Source: Glycomyces lechevalierae
GTDB lineage: Bacteria > Actinomycetota > Actinomycetes > Mycobacteriales > Micromonosporaceae
DNA length: 64,000 nucleotides
Reading direction: 5' to 3'
Assembly (NCBI RefSeq): GCF_027622945.1
Contig: NZ_JAPZVQ010000008.1
Span: forward strand, 54,291 to 118,290
The notes under the pieces were generated by a model. It ran no database searches. It was not told where the DNA came from and saw only the letters and a list, made by a program, of their open reading frames with translations. Positions 42,167 through 50,230 of the stretch are shown in pieces (position 1 is the first letter of the stretch; each line of letters begins with the position of its first letter). Position numbers and translations under genes: made by a program.

Positions 42167-42192
42167 CCCGCGCCGCCTGATGGCGGCGCGGG
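42167..42192 (-). terminator. Terminator with T tract downstream of bldC
   Basis: 11-bp stem (CCCGCGCCGCC and complement), loop TGAT, followed on the minus strand by TTTTT. One of the few U-tract terminators in the window; it lies about 275 nt past the bldC stop codon. Confidence 0.82.
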
Positions 42193-42222
42193 CTCGGATC
42201 TCCGCGGAACCTTCGGTCCCGG

Positions 42223-42322
42223 CTGTGCTTGCCTCAACAACTGTGCTTGACCAAACAACTGCGCCTGCCCCGACAACCGCGCCTGCCTGAACCGCTAGCC
42301 CGAACTGCGCCTGCCCCGAGCA
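42223..42322. repeat. 18-bp tandem repeats downstream of bldC
   Basis: Five units of consensus CTGYGCYTGCCYCRACAA at 42223, 42241, 42259, 42277 and 42305; the fourth carries a 10-bp insertion (28 bp). They fall in the untranslated stretch between the bldC stop and its terminator (42193-42466), which holds no convincing gene. Confidence 0.75.
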
Positions 42323-42466
42323 TGCGAAAAGCCGGTACCGGGCGCGTCCTTCCTCGGCCGTGTGCGGACGTGGGGCGCTGCGCGGGACCGGCTTGTGCCG
42401 GACGGTCGTTCAGTTCACGGAATCGCGGTCGCTGAGGCGGCCGCTCGTTACGGCTGGGCTGCGGTG

Positions 42467-42679
42467 TTACTGGGCGTTACCGGTCTCAAAAGTCGTCTGT
42501 GCTCCGGCATCGCCTTCGAGCAGGGCCCGCACTTCCGATTCGCGGAACCGGCGGTGTCCACCCGGTGTGCGTATGCTCCCGATCCGGCCTGCGGCGGCCC
42601 AGCGCGTCACGGTCTTGGGATCGACTCGGAACAGCGTGGCCACTTCGCCGGGTGTGAGTAGGCGGTCCTCGGTCTCCAT
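42467..42679 (-). CDS. bldC: BldC-type developmental regulator
   Basis: 70 residues: LLTPGEVATLFRVDPKTVTR, then WAAAGRIGSIRTPGGHRRFR and ESEVRALLEG. This is nearly identical to Streptomyces BldC, a small MerR-like winged-helix protein that binds head-to-tail on direct repeats and controls the timing of sporulation. GGGGAGGAAG precedes the ATG at 42679; an upstream in-frame start is possible but lacks a ribosome site. It is transcribed alone. Its presence supports a mycelial, sporulating actinomycete. Confidence 0.93.
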   Translation of the reverse strand: METEDRLLTPGEVATLFRVDPKTVTRWAAAGRIGSIRTPGGHRRFRESEVRALLEGDAGAQTTFETGNAQ

Positions 42680-42905
42680 GATTTCTTCCTCCCCGTGATG
42701 AAGACTCACTTCGTGCGTTAAACCCATTACACCACTATTCAGTCAAACCTGCCATGAGTTCTTGGACATACTTTCGGCTGGTAGGTATTGCCTGAAAGTA
42801 CCACGCGTATGTCAACGGCGCTCTGAGCTGAATCTGACGCTCTAGGACTACGCGGGTATGAGGTAGGCACAGGGCGCAAGTGGCAACTCTGGTTATCCTC
42901 GACAA

Positions 42906-43367
42906 GTGGACGAGATCGACCAGACCATCGTGAACCTCTTGCGCACCGACGGGCGTACCTCCTACGCCGAGCTGGCGCGGCGGGTCGGTCTCACCGCGCC
43001 CTCCGTGCAGGACAGAGTCACCAAGCTCGAGAAGAACGGCATCATCACCGGCTACAAGGCCGTGATCGACTCCGAGGCCATCGGCCTCGGCATCACCGCC
43101 CTCATCGGCATCATCCCCGACAACGCGGCCGACCACCGCGACATCTGCGAACGGCTGCGCGCCATTCCGGAGATCGAATCGTGCTATTTCCTCGCGGGCG
43201 TGGAGTGCTATCAACTCAAGGTCCGGGTGCCCAAGATGGGCGATCTCGAACGGCTGATCCATCGCGTGGGCGCGATTCCCGGTGTGGCCCAGACGCGCAC
43301 CACCATCACCCTCTCGACCAAGTGGGAGGACCGCCCGCAGCCCGTCCCGTTCGAGCAGGCGGACTGA
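42906..43367 (+). CDS. Lrp/AsnC family regulator
   Basis: 153 residues from GTG. HTH: LLRTDGRTSYAELARRVGLT and APSVQDRVTKLEKNGIITGY. RAM ligand domain: ALIGIIPDNAADHRDICERL, then VECYQLKVRVPKM and TRTTITLSTKWEDRP. Members respond to amino acids. The next gene begins on the base after its stop codon, so the pair is one operon. In enterobacteria a similar regulator (DecR) senses cysteine and controls a desulfhydrase; by analogy this one may sense cysteine. Confidence 0.9.
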   Translation: MDEIDQTIVNLLRTDGRTSYAELARRVGLTAPSVQDRVTKLEKNGIITGYKAVIDSEAIGLGITALIGIIPDNAADHRDICERLRAIPEIESCYFLAGVECYQLKVRVPKMGDLERLIHRVGAIPGVAQTRTTITLSTKWEDRPQPVPFEQAD

Positions 43368-44438
43368 ATGCGCTCCGTCGACCGGGCCCAGCCGCGGCTT
43401 TGGACCAACTGGGCGATCACCACAGTGGAGGCCGACGCCAACCGCTCCGCCGACACGCACCTGCTGCCGTTCCCGCTGCCGCCCGAATGGGGCGTCGACC
43501 TCTACCTCAAGGACGAGTCGACGCACCCGACCGGCTCACTCAAGCACCGGCTCGCGCGCTCGCTGTTCCTCTACGCGATCTGCAACGGCTGGATCGGCGA
43601 GGGCACGCCCGTCATCGAGGCCTCCAGCGGCTCGACCGCGGTGAGCGAGGCGTACTTCGCGCGGATGCTCGGGCTGCCGTTCACCGCCGTGATGCCGCGG
43701 ACGACGAGCGCGTCGAAGATCGCGCTCATCGAGTCGTACGGCGGCAAGGCGCACCTCGTGCGCGAGGCCGGGGAGGTGTGCGCGGAGGCCGAGCGGCTGG
43801 CCGCCGCGACCGGCGGGCACTTCATGGACCAGTTCACGTACGCCGAGCGGGCCACCGACTGGCGCGGGAACAACAACATCGCCGAGAGCGTCTTCGAGCA
43901 GATGCGGCTCGAGCGGCACCCGGTGCCGACCTGGATCGTGGTCGGCGCGGGCACGGGCGGGACCTCGGCGACCATCGGGCGGTACGTGCGCTTCCGCAAG
44001 CACGCCACGAACCTGTGCGTGGTCGACCCCGAGCACTCGGCGTTCTTCGACGGGTGGCTCGAGGGCGACCCGGAGGCGTCGAGCGAGCGCGGCTCGCGGA
44101 TCGAGGGGATCGGGCGGCCGAAGGTGGAGCCGTCGTTCATCCCCGAGCTGGTGGACCGCATGGTGAAGGTGGACGACGCCGAGTCGATCGCGTGCGTGCG
44201 CTGGGCCTCCGAGCGGCTGGGGCGGCGCCTCGGCGGCTCGACCGGGACGAATCTCGTGGCGGCGCTCGCGATCATCGCGGAGATGCGCGCGGCCGGGCGC
44301 GGCGGCAGCATCGTGACGCTGCTGTGCGACTCGGGGCAGCGGTACGGCAGCACCTACTTCGACGACGACTGGGTCGCGGCCCAGGGCATGGACCTCGAAG
44401 CAGCGGCCGCGCGCCTCGCGCCGCTCCTCCCGGACTGA
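43368..44438 (+). CDS. PLP-dependent cysteine synthase family protein, Cds1-like
   Basis: 356 residues, fold type II PLP enzyme. The Schiff-base Lys lies in [20 protein letters not shown]; the phosphate-binding Ser/Gly loop is [37 protein letters not shown] is the second cofactor loop. The [19 protein letters not shown] signature differs from CysK/CysM (PxxSxKDR) and matches the actinobacterial group containing Mycobacterium tuberculosis Cds1, an L-cysteine desulfhydrase releasing H2S, pyruvate and ammonia. It follows the Lrp gene without a gap. A biosynthetic role remains the alternative. Confidence 0.85.
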   Translation: MRSVDRAQPRLWTNWAITTVEADANRSADTHLLPFPLPPEWGVDLYLKDESTHPTGSLKHRLARSLFLYAICNGWIGEGTPVIEASSGSTAVSEAYFARMLGLPFTAVMPRTTSASKIALIESYGGKAHLVREAGEVCAEAERLAAATGGHFMDQFTYAERATDWRGNNNIAESVFEQMRLERHPVPTWIVVGAGTGGTSATIGRYVRFRKHATNLCVVDPEHSAFFDGWLEGDPEASSERGSRIEGIGRPKVEPSFIPELVDRMVKVDDAESIACVRWASERLGRRLGGSTGTNLVAALAIIAEMRAAGRGGSIVTLLCDSGQRYGSTYFDDDWVAAQGMDLEAAAARLAPLLPD

Positions 44439-44589
44439 GCGTTCGGGCGCCGGCGCTCGCGTCACTCGTTCGGGTGGCTTCCGCGCGGGTGGCCCGGATT
44501 CGAGCCGGTTCTTGTCGCACCCGCGCGAAATGATCGCGGCACAGTCCCCGGGTGGGTGGGGGTTAGGGATGGCATGCATCGTTACGGCC

Positions 44590-44667
44590 TTGACAGGCCG
44601 GGTGGGTCGGGTCTTGTGCGAACGTTTGCCTCGGGGTTACGATGCTCCGAAACACATCGAAATGTAT
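44590..44667 (+). promoter_or_regulatory. Promoter region of the lectin-linked acetylesterase
   Basis: The gap 44439-44799 has no gene. TTGACA at 44590-44595 is followed after about 17-18 bp by a weak -10 and then GCGAACGTTTGCC (44618-44630), like the site in front of the lyase at 46226. A second shared motif, ACACATCGAAATGTAT, is at 44652-44667, 133 bp before the start codon. Confidence 0.58.
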
Positions 44668-44799
44668 GAGTATGTAAAACCTTTGGCGCACCCGGCACCG
44701 CTCGAGGTCCTTCGCAGGGGCCCGCGAACCGCGCGATCTTGAATCGTTTCATCAAGTCGTGCTCCGGCCGTGTGCGCATCCACTTTCGAAGGAGCGCAC

Positions 44800-46059
44800 A
44801 TGACCCACCCAGCGGACCACCCCAACCCCTTCAGCGCCAAGCTCTCCCGCCGGTCCCTCGGCCTCCTCGCCGGACTCGGCGCCGGCGCCGCCGCGGGCGG
44901 GTTCCTCGGCGCGGGCGCCGCGAACGCGGCCTTCACCCCGGGCACCTGGTACCACCTCCAGTCCCGCTACTCCGGCCTCGTCCTCGAGGTCGCGGGCGCC
45001 TCGACCGCCACCGGCGCCAAGCTCGTCCAGCGCAACCGCACCTACGCGACCAACCAGCAGTTCCGCTTCGTCTCGGTCGGCAGCGGCTACTACCGCATCG
45101 AGGCCCGCCACTCCGGGCTCGTGCTCGACGTCTACGGCAAGTCCACCGCCAACGGCGCGGACGTCATCCAGTGGACCAGCACCGGCGGCACCAACCAGCA
45201 GTGGCAGATCATCGACGACGGCACCTGGCTGCGCTTCGTCAACCGCAACTCCGGCAAGGCCCTCGACGTGTGGGAATGGGCCATCGCCCAGGGCTCGCGC
45301 GTCTCCCAGTACGACAACGGAGGCGGCATCAACCAGCAGTGGAAGCTCGTCCCCGCCGAGGCCGCGGCCGCCTCCGGCAACCCCACGATCTACGTCGCCT
45401 CCGACTCCACCGCCCAGACCTACAACTCCTCCGCCTACCCGATGACCGGCTGGGGCCAGAAGCTCGGCGGCTGGATGGACGCCAACACGACCATCGCCAA
45501 CCACGCCATCGGCGGGCGCTCCTCGCGCTCCTTCATCGAGCAGGGCCGCCTCCAGGCCATCCTCGACGTCATCAAGGCCGGCGACTACCTGTACGTCCAG
45601 TTCGGGCACAACGACGCCGACTCCTCCAAGCCCGAGCGGTACACCTCGCCCGCGGACTACAAGATGTACCTCCGCGACCACTACATGGCCGGGGCCACCG
45701 CCAAGGGCGCGATCCCCGTGCTGCTCACCCCGGTGAACCGGCTGGACTACAACACCTCCACCGGCCAGTTCAACGAGTCGTTCGCGACCTACGCCGCGAA
45801 GGTCCGCGAGCTCGTGAACGAGACCGGCGTGGCCTCCATCGACCTCGGCGCCCGCTCCCGCTCGTACCTCAACGCGATCGGGCCCGACCGCGCCCGCGAA
45901 GAGGTCTTCATGCACCTCGCGGCGGGCGAGTACCCGAACTACCCGGACGGCCTGGCCGACTCGACCCACTTCCAGGAGAACGGCGCGAACCAGATGGCGC
46001 GCCTGGTCTCCGAGGGCACGAAGGCGCTGAGCAAGCCGATCGCGGCGCACGTCCGCTAG
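44800..46059 (+). CDS. Secreted rhamnogalacturonan acetylesterase (CE12) with ricin-type lectin
   Basis: 419 residues from ATG at 44800 (GAAGGAGCG before it). A twin-arginine signal (SRRSLGLLAGLGAGAAAGGF, Arg 17-18) sends it out folded. Residues about 47-190 form a ricin-B/CBM13 lectin with three NQQ[FW] repeats (NQQFRFV, NQQWQII, NQQWKLV). Residues about 197-415 are an SGNH esterase: VASDSTAQTY (Ser block), NHAIGGRSSRSFIEQGRL, QFGHNDAD, and DSTHFQENG (catalytic Asp-His). CE12 enzymes remove acetyl groups from rhamnogalacturonan I. The esterase part is close to that of the next gene. Confidence 0.9.
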   Translation: MTHPADHPNPFSAKLSRRSLGLLAGLGAGAAAGGFLGAGAANAAFTPGTWYHLQSRYSGLVLEVAGASTATGAKLVQRNRTYATNQQFRFVSVGSGYYRIEARHSGLVLDVYGKSTANGADVIQWTSTGGTNQQWQIIDDGTWLRFVNRNSGKALDVWEWAIAQGSRVSQYDNGGGINQQWKLVPAEAAAASGNPTIYVASDSTAQTYNSSAYPMTGWGQKLGGWMDANTTIANHAIGGRSSRSFIEQGRLQAILDVIKAGDYLYVQFGHNDADSSKPERYTSPADYKMYLRDHYMAGATAKGAIPVLLTPVNRLDYNTSTGQFNESFATYAAKVRELVNETGVASIDLGARSRSYLNAIGPDRAREEVFMHLAAGEYPNYPDGLADSTHFQENGANQMARLVSEGTKALSKPIAAHVR

Positions 46060-46171
46060 CCGGTTCCACGCGGCGCATGCCCTCCACCCTGCCCTCCACC
46101 CCGGGCATGCGCCGCGGCTCGCGCGCCCCGCAACTCCTCGCAACTCCTCGCAACCCTGCAGCGGCCGCCAC

Positions 46172-46238
46172 ACGTATCGACATGTATTGACTTTTGAGAT
46201 TCCACTCGGTACGGTCCCCTTGGTAGTAAACGCTTGCC
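46172..46238 (+). promoter_or_regulatory. Promoter region of the CE12-PL11 enzyme
   Basis: TTGACT (46187-46192), 17 bp, TACGGT (46210-46215), then GTAAACGCTTGCC (46226-46238) about five bases past the start point, where a repressor would block. ACGTATCGACATGTAT (46172-46187) abuts the -35 box, a place for an activator, and matches 13 of 16 bases at 44652. Confidence 0.68.
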
Positions 46239-46315
46239 CCGCAATCGGCCCATTGATTGAAACGATTCAGTCCCGCTTGCCCGGAAAGCACCCTCCTCTC
46301 ACTACGGAAGTGACC

Positions 46316-49300
46316 ATGAGGCCCACAACTCCTCCTCCGGCCTCCCGGTGGCGCCGCACCCTCGCGGTGCTGGCAGCCGGGGCCACCGCGCTCGCGGGCG
46401 TCCTCTCCGCGGGCGCCCCCGCACAAGCCCAGGATGACGGCATCACCGTCTACCTCGCCTCGGACTCCACCGTCCAGACCTACGACCCCTACTGGGAGCC
46501 GCAGGCCGGGTGGGGCCAGGTGATCGACCGCTACTTCGACGAGACCGTCACCATCAAGAACCACGCCATCGGCGGGCGCTCCTCGCGCTCCTTCATCGAG
46601 CAGGGCCGCCTCGACGCGATCCTGAACGAGATCCAGCCGGGCGACTACCTCTTCGTCCAGTTCGGGCACAACGACGCCACCGCCTCGGTCCCCGAGCGGT
46701 ACACCTCGCCCGACGACTACAAGAGGTACCTGCGGGACTACTACATCGCGGGCGCGATCGAGAAGGGCGCCATCCCGGTGCTCGTCACCCCCGTCTCGCG
46801 CCGCAGCTTCAACGCCGAGACGGGCGAGTTCAACGTGTCCTTCCCCGAATACGTGAACAAGGTCTACGAACTCCACGAGGAGACCGGCGTCGCGATGGTC
46901 GACCTCTCGGCCTCCTCGCGCGCCTACCTCAACGAGATCGGCCCCGAGGAAGCGAAGTCGGTGTTCCTGCACGTCCCGGCCGGGGTCTACCCGAACCGGC
47001 CCAACGGCACCGCCGACGACACGCACTTCCAGGAGTACGGCGCGATCCAGATGGCCCGCCTCGTCGCCGAGGAGACCGCCCAACTCGATCTCCCGCTCGC
47101 CGAGCACGTCGTGGACGTCGCGCCCCCGGCGAACGTGCCGGCCGCGCCCACCGGCCTCACGGCGGCCACTGTGGCCAACGCGAGCGTGACGCTCAACTGG
47201 GACACCGCCGAGGACGCCGACATCTACCGCGTCTTCGTGCGTGAACCGGGCGGTGAATGGCGCCTCGGCTCCACCGCCACCGTCGGCGTCGGCCGCGTCT
47301 CGGGCCTCAAGGAGGACACGGACTACGAGTTCGCCGTCGCGGGCGTCAACGGCAAGGGCGAAGGCGAGAAGTCCGCCCACCTCAGCGTCACCACCGCCAC
47401 CGCCGGCTTCAAGTACGACTTCGGCCCCGCCTCGCAGACCGTGGCACCCGGCTACACCGAGGTCAACCGCGGCACCGCCTACAGCGCCGAGCGCGGCTAC
47501 GGCTTCACCACGGACATGACCGCCGCCATCGACCGCGACCGCGGCGTCACCACCGACCCGCTCGGCAGCGACTTCGTGGCCTGGTTCGGCGGCTCGTACG
47601 ACTTCGCCGTCGACGTGGCGGACGGCCTCTACACCGCCCGCGTGATCACCGGCGACTACGTCGGCTCGGCCCGCACCAACGTGAAGTTCGAAGGCGTCGA
47701 CTACGGCGCGGCGAACGCCGCCTCGAAGGCCATCCTCACCAAGGACTTCGAAGGCATCACCGTCGAGGACGGGCAGCTCGACGTCACCGTCTCCGGCCAG
47801 ACCGGGCACCTGAACGGCCTCGAGCTCACCCGCATCGGGGACGTCCCCGGCAGCGGGTCCGAAGGCCCCGACGAGCCGTGCACCGAGTGCGCCGAGCAGA
47901 TCGAGAGCCTCGACCGCGCACCCGTGGCCGTGAGCACCGAAGGCGGGAACTTCCTGAGCTGGCGCAGCCTCACGCTCGACCCGGAGGGCCTGGCGTTCAA
48001 CGTCTACCGCGACGGCAGGCTCATCACGCCCGAGCCGACGCAGCTGACCAACCTCACCGACCAGGGCGGCACCGCGAACGCCACGTACTGGATCGCCACC
48101 GTCTCGGAAGGCGTCGAGACCGGTTACACCAAGGCCTTCGAGGTCTGGGACGACCAGTACATCGACATCGACATGGAGCGCCCCGCCGGCGGTACCACCC
48201 CGGACGGGGTCGCCTACGAGTACCGGCCGAACGACGCCACCGTCGCGGACGTGAACGGCGACGGCGTCTACGAGATCATCCAGAAGTGGGACCCGTCCAA
48301 CTCGAAGGACAACTCGAAGAGCGGCTACACCGGGAACGTCTACATCGACGCGTACACGCTCAGCGGTGAGCGCCTGTGGCGCATCGACCTCGGCCGCAAC
48401 ATCCGGGCCGGGGCGCACTACACGCAGCTCGTCGCCTACGACCTCGACTCCGACGGCAAGGCCGAGCTGGCCCTCAAGACCGCCGACGGCACCGTGGACG
48501 GCGAAGGCAACGTCATCGGCGACGCGGACGCCGACTACCGCGGCACCGACGGCCGCATCCTCACCGGACCGGAGTTCCTCACGGTCTTCAACGGCCAGAC
48601 CGGCGCCGCGATGGAGACCGTCGACTGGGCGCCCGCGCGCGGCGACGTCTGCTCATGGGGCGACTGCTACGGCAACCGCGGCGACCGGCTCATGCTCTCG
48701 GTCGCCTACCTCGACGGCGTGCACCCGTCGCTGATCACCAACCGCGGCATCTACGCCAAGACCGAGATCACCGCCTGGAACTGGGACGGCGACAACCTGC
48801 CGCAGCTATGGAACTTCACCTCCGACCGCTGGGGCGGGAAGTACCAGGGCCAGGGCAACCACCAGATGTCCATCGCGGATGTCGACGACGACGGGCGCGA
48901 CGAGATCGTGTTCGGCGCGATGACCATCAACGACGACGGGACGCCGCTGTACTCGACGGGCCTCGGCCACGGCGACGCGCTGCACGTCTCGGACTTCGAC
49001 CCGTCCAACGAGGGCCTGGAGATCTTCAGCCCCTTCGAGTGCATGGCGTGCTCGGGCAACAAGGCCGCCGCGTTCCGCGACGCCGACACCGCCGAGGTCC
49101 TGTGGTCCATCCCGGGCACCCGCGACACCGGCCGCGGCGCGTGCGGCGACATCGACCCGAACTACGCGGGCGCCGAATGCTGGGCCGTGAGCGCCACCGG
49201 CGCGTGGAACTCGCGCGAAGGCGAACTGCACGCCGCCGACGGCACCCTGATCGGCACCACGATCCCGTCCGCGAACTCGATGATCTGGTGGGACGGCGAC

Positions 49301-50050
49301 CTCGGCCGCGAGATCTTCGACCACGAGTTCAACGAGCCCGACTACGTGCCGATCTACCCGTACATCGCCGACTGGGACTACGAGACCGGCGCACAGGAGG
49401 AGATCTTCACGCCCGAAGGCGTGGACACCAACAACGGCACCAAGGGCAACGCGGTCCTCACCGGCGACCTGCTCGGCGACTGGCGCGAGGAGGTGATCCT
49501 GCGCAAGGAGTCCAACGACGGCGTGCGCATCTTCACCACCTCGATCGCCTCGGACTACGCCATGCCGACGCTGATGAACGACCCGCAGTACCGCCTCGCC
49601 GTCTCGTGGCAGAACGTCTCGTACAACCAGCCGCCGTGGCCGAGCTTCTTCCTCGGCTACGACATGGAGGCCCCGGTCTGGGAGACCGTCACCGCCGGCC
49701 CGGCCCGCGACACCGCCGCCGCCCCCTACGCGGCCGCCTCCTGCTCGGTCGAGTACGACGTGGTCGCCGACTGGGGCGACGGCTTCGTCGTCCAAGTCAA
49801 GGTCACCAACACCGGCGACACCGCGATCGGCGAGTTCGACCTCGCCTGGAAGTCAGGCGGCGTCACCTCCGTCGAGCACGACTGGGGCGGCACCATCGCC
49901 ATCGACGGCGACGCCGTGCACGCCGACCCGGCCTTCTGGAACTACCCCCTGAAGCCGGGCCAGACCAAGCAGATCGGCTACCAAGGCACCGGAGACCCGC
50001 ACGACCCGGGCATGTTCCTCATGAACGACCAGGTCTGCGCCACCGCCTAG
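46316..50050 (+). CDS. Multidomain CE12 esterase / PL11 rhamnogalacturonan lyase with CBM2
   Basis: 1244 residues. Order: signal peptide (1 to about 39, ending APAQA); CE12 SGNH esterase (about 43-260; VYLASDSTVQTY, QFGHNDAT, DDTHFQEYG); fibronectin III (about 273-360); a galactose-binding-like module (about 365-508, FKYDFGPASQ...VNRG); PL11 lyase (about 535-1120; YEYRPNDATVADVNGDGVYE, DDDGRDEIVFG, KYQGQGNHQMSIADVD); and CBM2 (about 1142-1244; SCSVEYDVVADWGDGF). PL11 cleaves the rhamnogalacturonan I backbone by beta-elimination, using bound calcium. One chain would thus deacetylate and cut pectin hairy regions while held to the plant wall. ATG at 46316 follows GGAAG. Confidence 0.9.
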   Translation: MRPTTPPPASRWRRTLAVLAAGATALAGVLSAGAPAQAQDDGITVYLASDSTVQTYDPYWEPQAGWGQVIDRYFDETVTIKNHAIGGRSSRSFIEQGRLDAILNEIQPGDYLFVQFGHNDATASVPERYTSPDDYKRYLRDYYIAGAIEKGAIPVLVTPVSRRSFNAETGEFNVSFPEYVNKVYELHEETGVAMVDLSASSRAYLNEIGPEEAKSVFLHVPAGVYPNRPNGTADDTHFQEYGAIQMARLVAEETAQLDLPLAEHVVDVAPPANVPAAPTGLTAATVANASVTLNWDTAEDADIYRVFVREPGGEWRLGSTATVGVGRVSGLKEDTDYEFAVAGVNGKGEGEKSAHLSVTTATAGFKYDFGPASQTVAPGYTEVNRGTAYSAERGYGFTTDMTAAIDRDRGVTTDPLGSDFVAWFGGSYDFAVDVADGLYTARVITGDYVGSARTNVKFEGVDYGAANAASKAILTKDFEGITVEDGQLDVTVSGQTGHLNGLELTRIGDVPGSGSEGPDEPCTECAEQIESLDRAPVAVSTEGGNFLSWRSLTLDPEGLAFNVYRDGRLITPEPTQLTNLTDQGGTANATYWIATVSEGVETGYTKAFEVWDDQYIDIDMERPAGGTTPDGVAYEYRPNDATVADVNGDGVYEIIQKWDPSNSKDNSKSGYTGNVYIDAYTLSGERLWRIDLGRNIRAGAHYTQLVAYDLDSDGKAELALKTADGTVDGEGNVIGDADADYRGTDGRILTGPEFLTVFNGQTGAAMETVDWAPARGDVCSWGDCYGNRGDRLMLSVAYLDGVHPSLITNRGIYAKTEITAWNWDGDNLPQLWNFTSDRWGGKYQGQGNHQMSIADVDDDGRDEIVFGAMTINDDGTPLYSTGLGHGDALHVSDFDPSNEGLEIFSPFECMACSGNKAAAFRDADTAEVLWSIPGTRDTGRGACGDIDPNYAGAECWAVSATGAWNSREGELHAADGTLIGTTIPSANSMIWWDGDLGREIFDHEFNEPDYVPIYPYIADWDYETGAQEEIFTPEGVDTNNGTKGNAVLTGDLLGDWREEVILRKESNDGVRIFTTSIASDYAMPTLMNDPQYRLAVSWQNVSYNQPPWPSFFLGYDMEAPVWETVTAGPARDTAAAPYAAASCSVEYDVVADWGDGFVVQVKVTNTGDTAIGEFDLAWKSGGVTSVEHDWGGTIAIDGDAVHADPAFWNYPLKPGQTKQIGYQGTGDPHDPGMFLMNDQVCATA

Positions 50051-50068
50051 CCCACAACTGAATGAAGC

Positions 50069-50097
50069 ACGGCCCGGACGCATCGCGTCCGGGCCGT
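50069..50097. terminator. Terminator after the CE12-PL11 gene
   Basis: 13-bp perfect stem (ACGGCCCGGACGC and complement), loop ATC. The same hairpin, base for base, follows the next gene at 51831-51861. Confidence 0.82.
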
Positions 50098-50179
50098 ACT
50101 CGTGCTCACCGGTAACACTTCGATAAAGACTCCTAAACGGATGAACCGCTGAGGCCGATGTGGCGTGTTGCCTCTGCTG

Positions 50180-50193
50180 GGCAAATGCTTGCC
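50180..50193 (+). promoter_or_regulatory. Possible LacI-like site before the LPXTG gene
   Basis: GGCAAATGCTTGCC, an almost perfect palindrome sharing the CGCTTGCC/TGCTTGCC end of the sites at 44618 and 46226. It lies 38 bp before the ATG. No matching -35/-10 pair is clear. Confidence 0.45.
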
Positions 50194-50230
50194 AGCCCCC
50201 CTTCGAAGACCCCGTTCATCAAGGAGATCC

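Noticed and set aside
42229..42435. Small + strand gene over the 18-bp repeats
   Set aside because: The frame exists because 18 is a multiple of three; no ribosome site and no similarity to a known protein.
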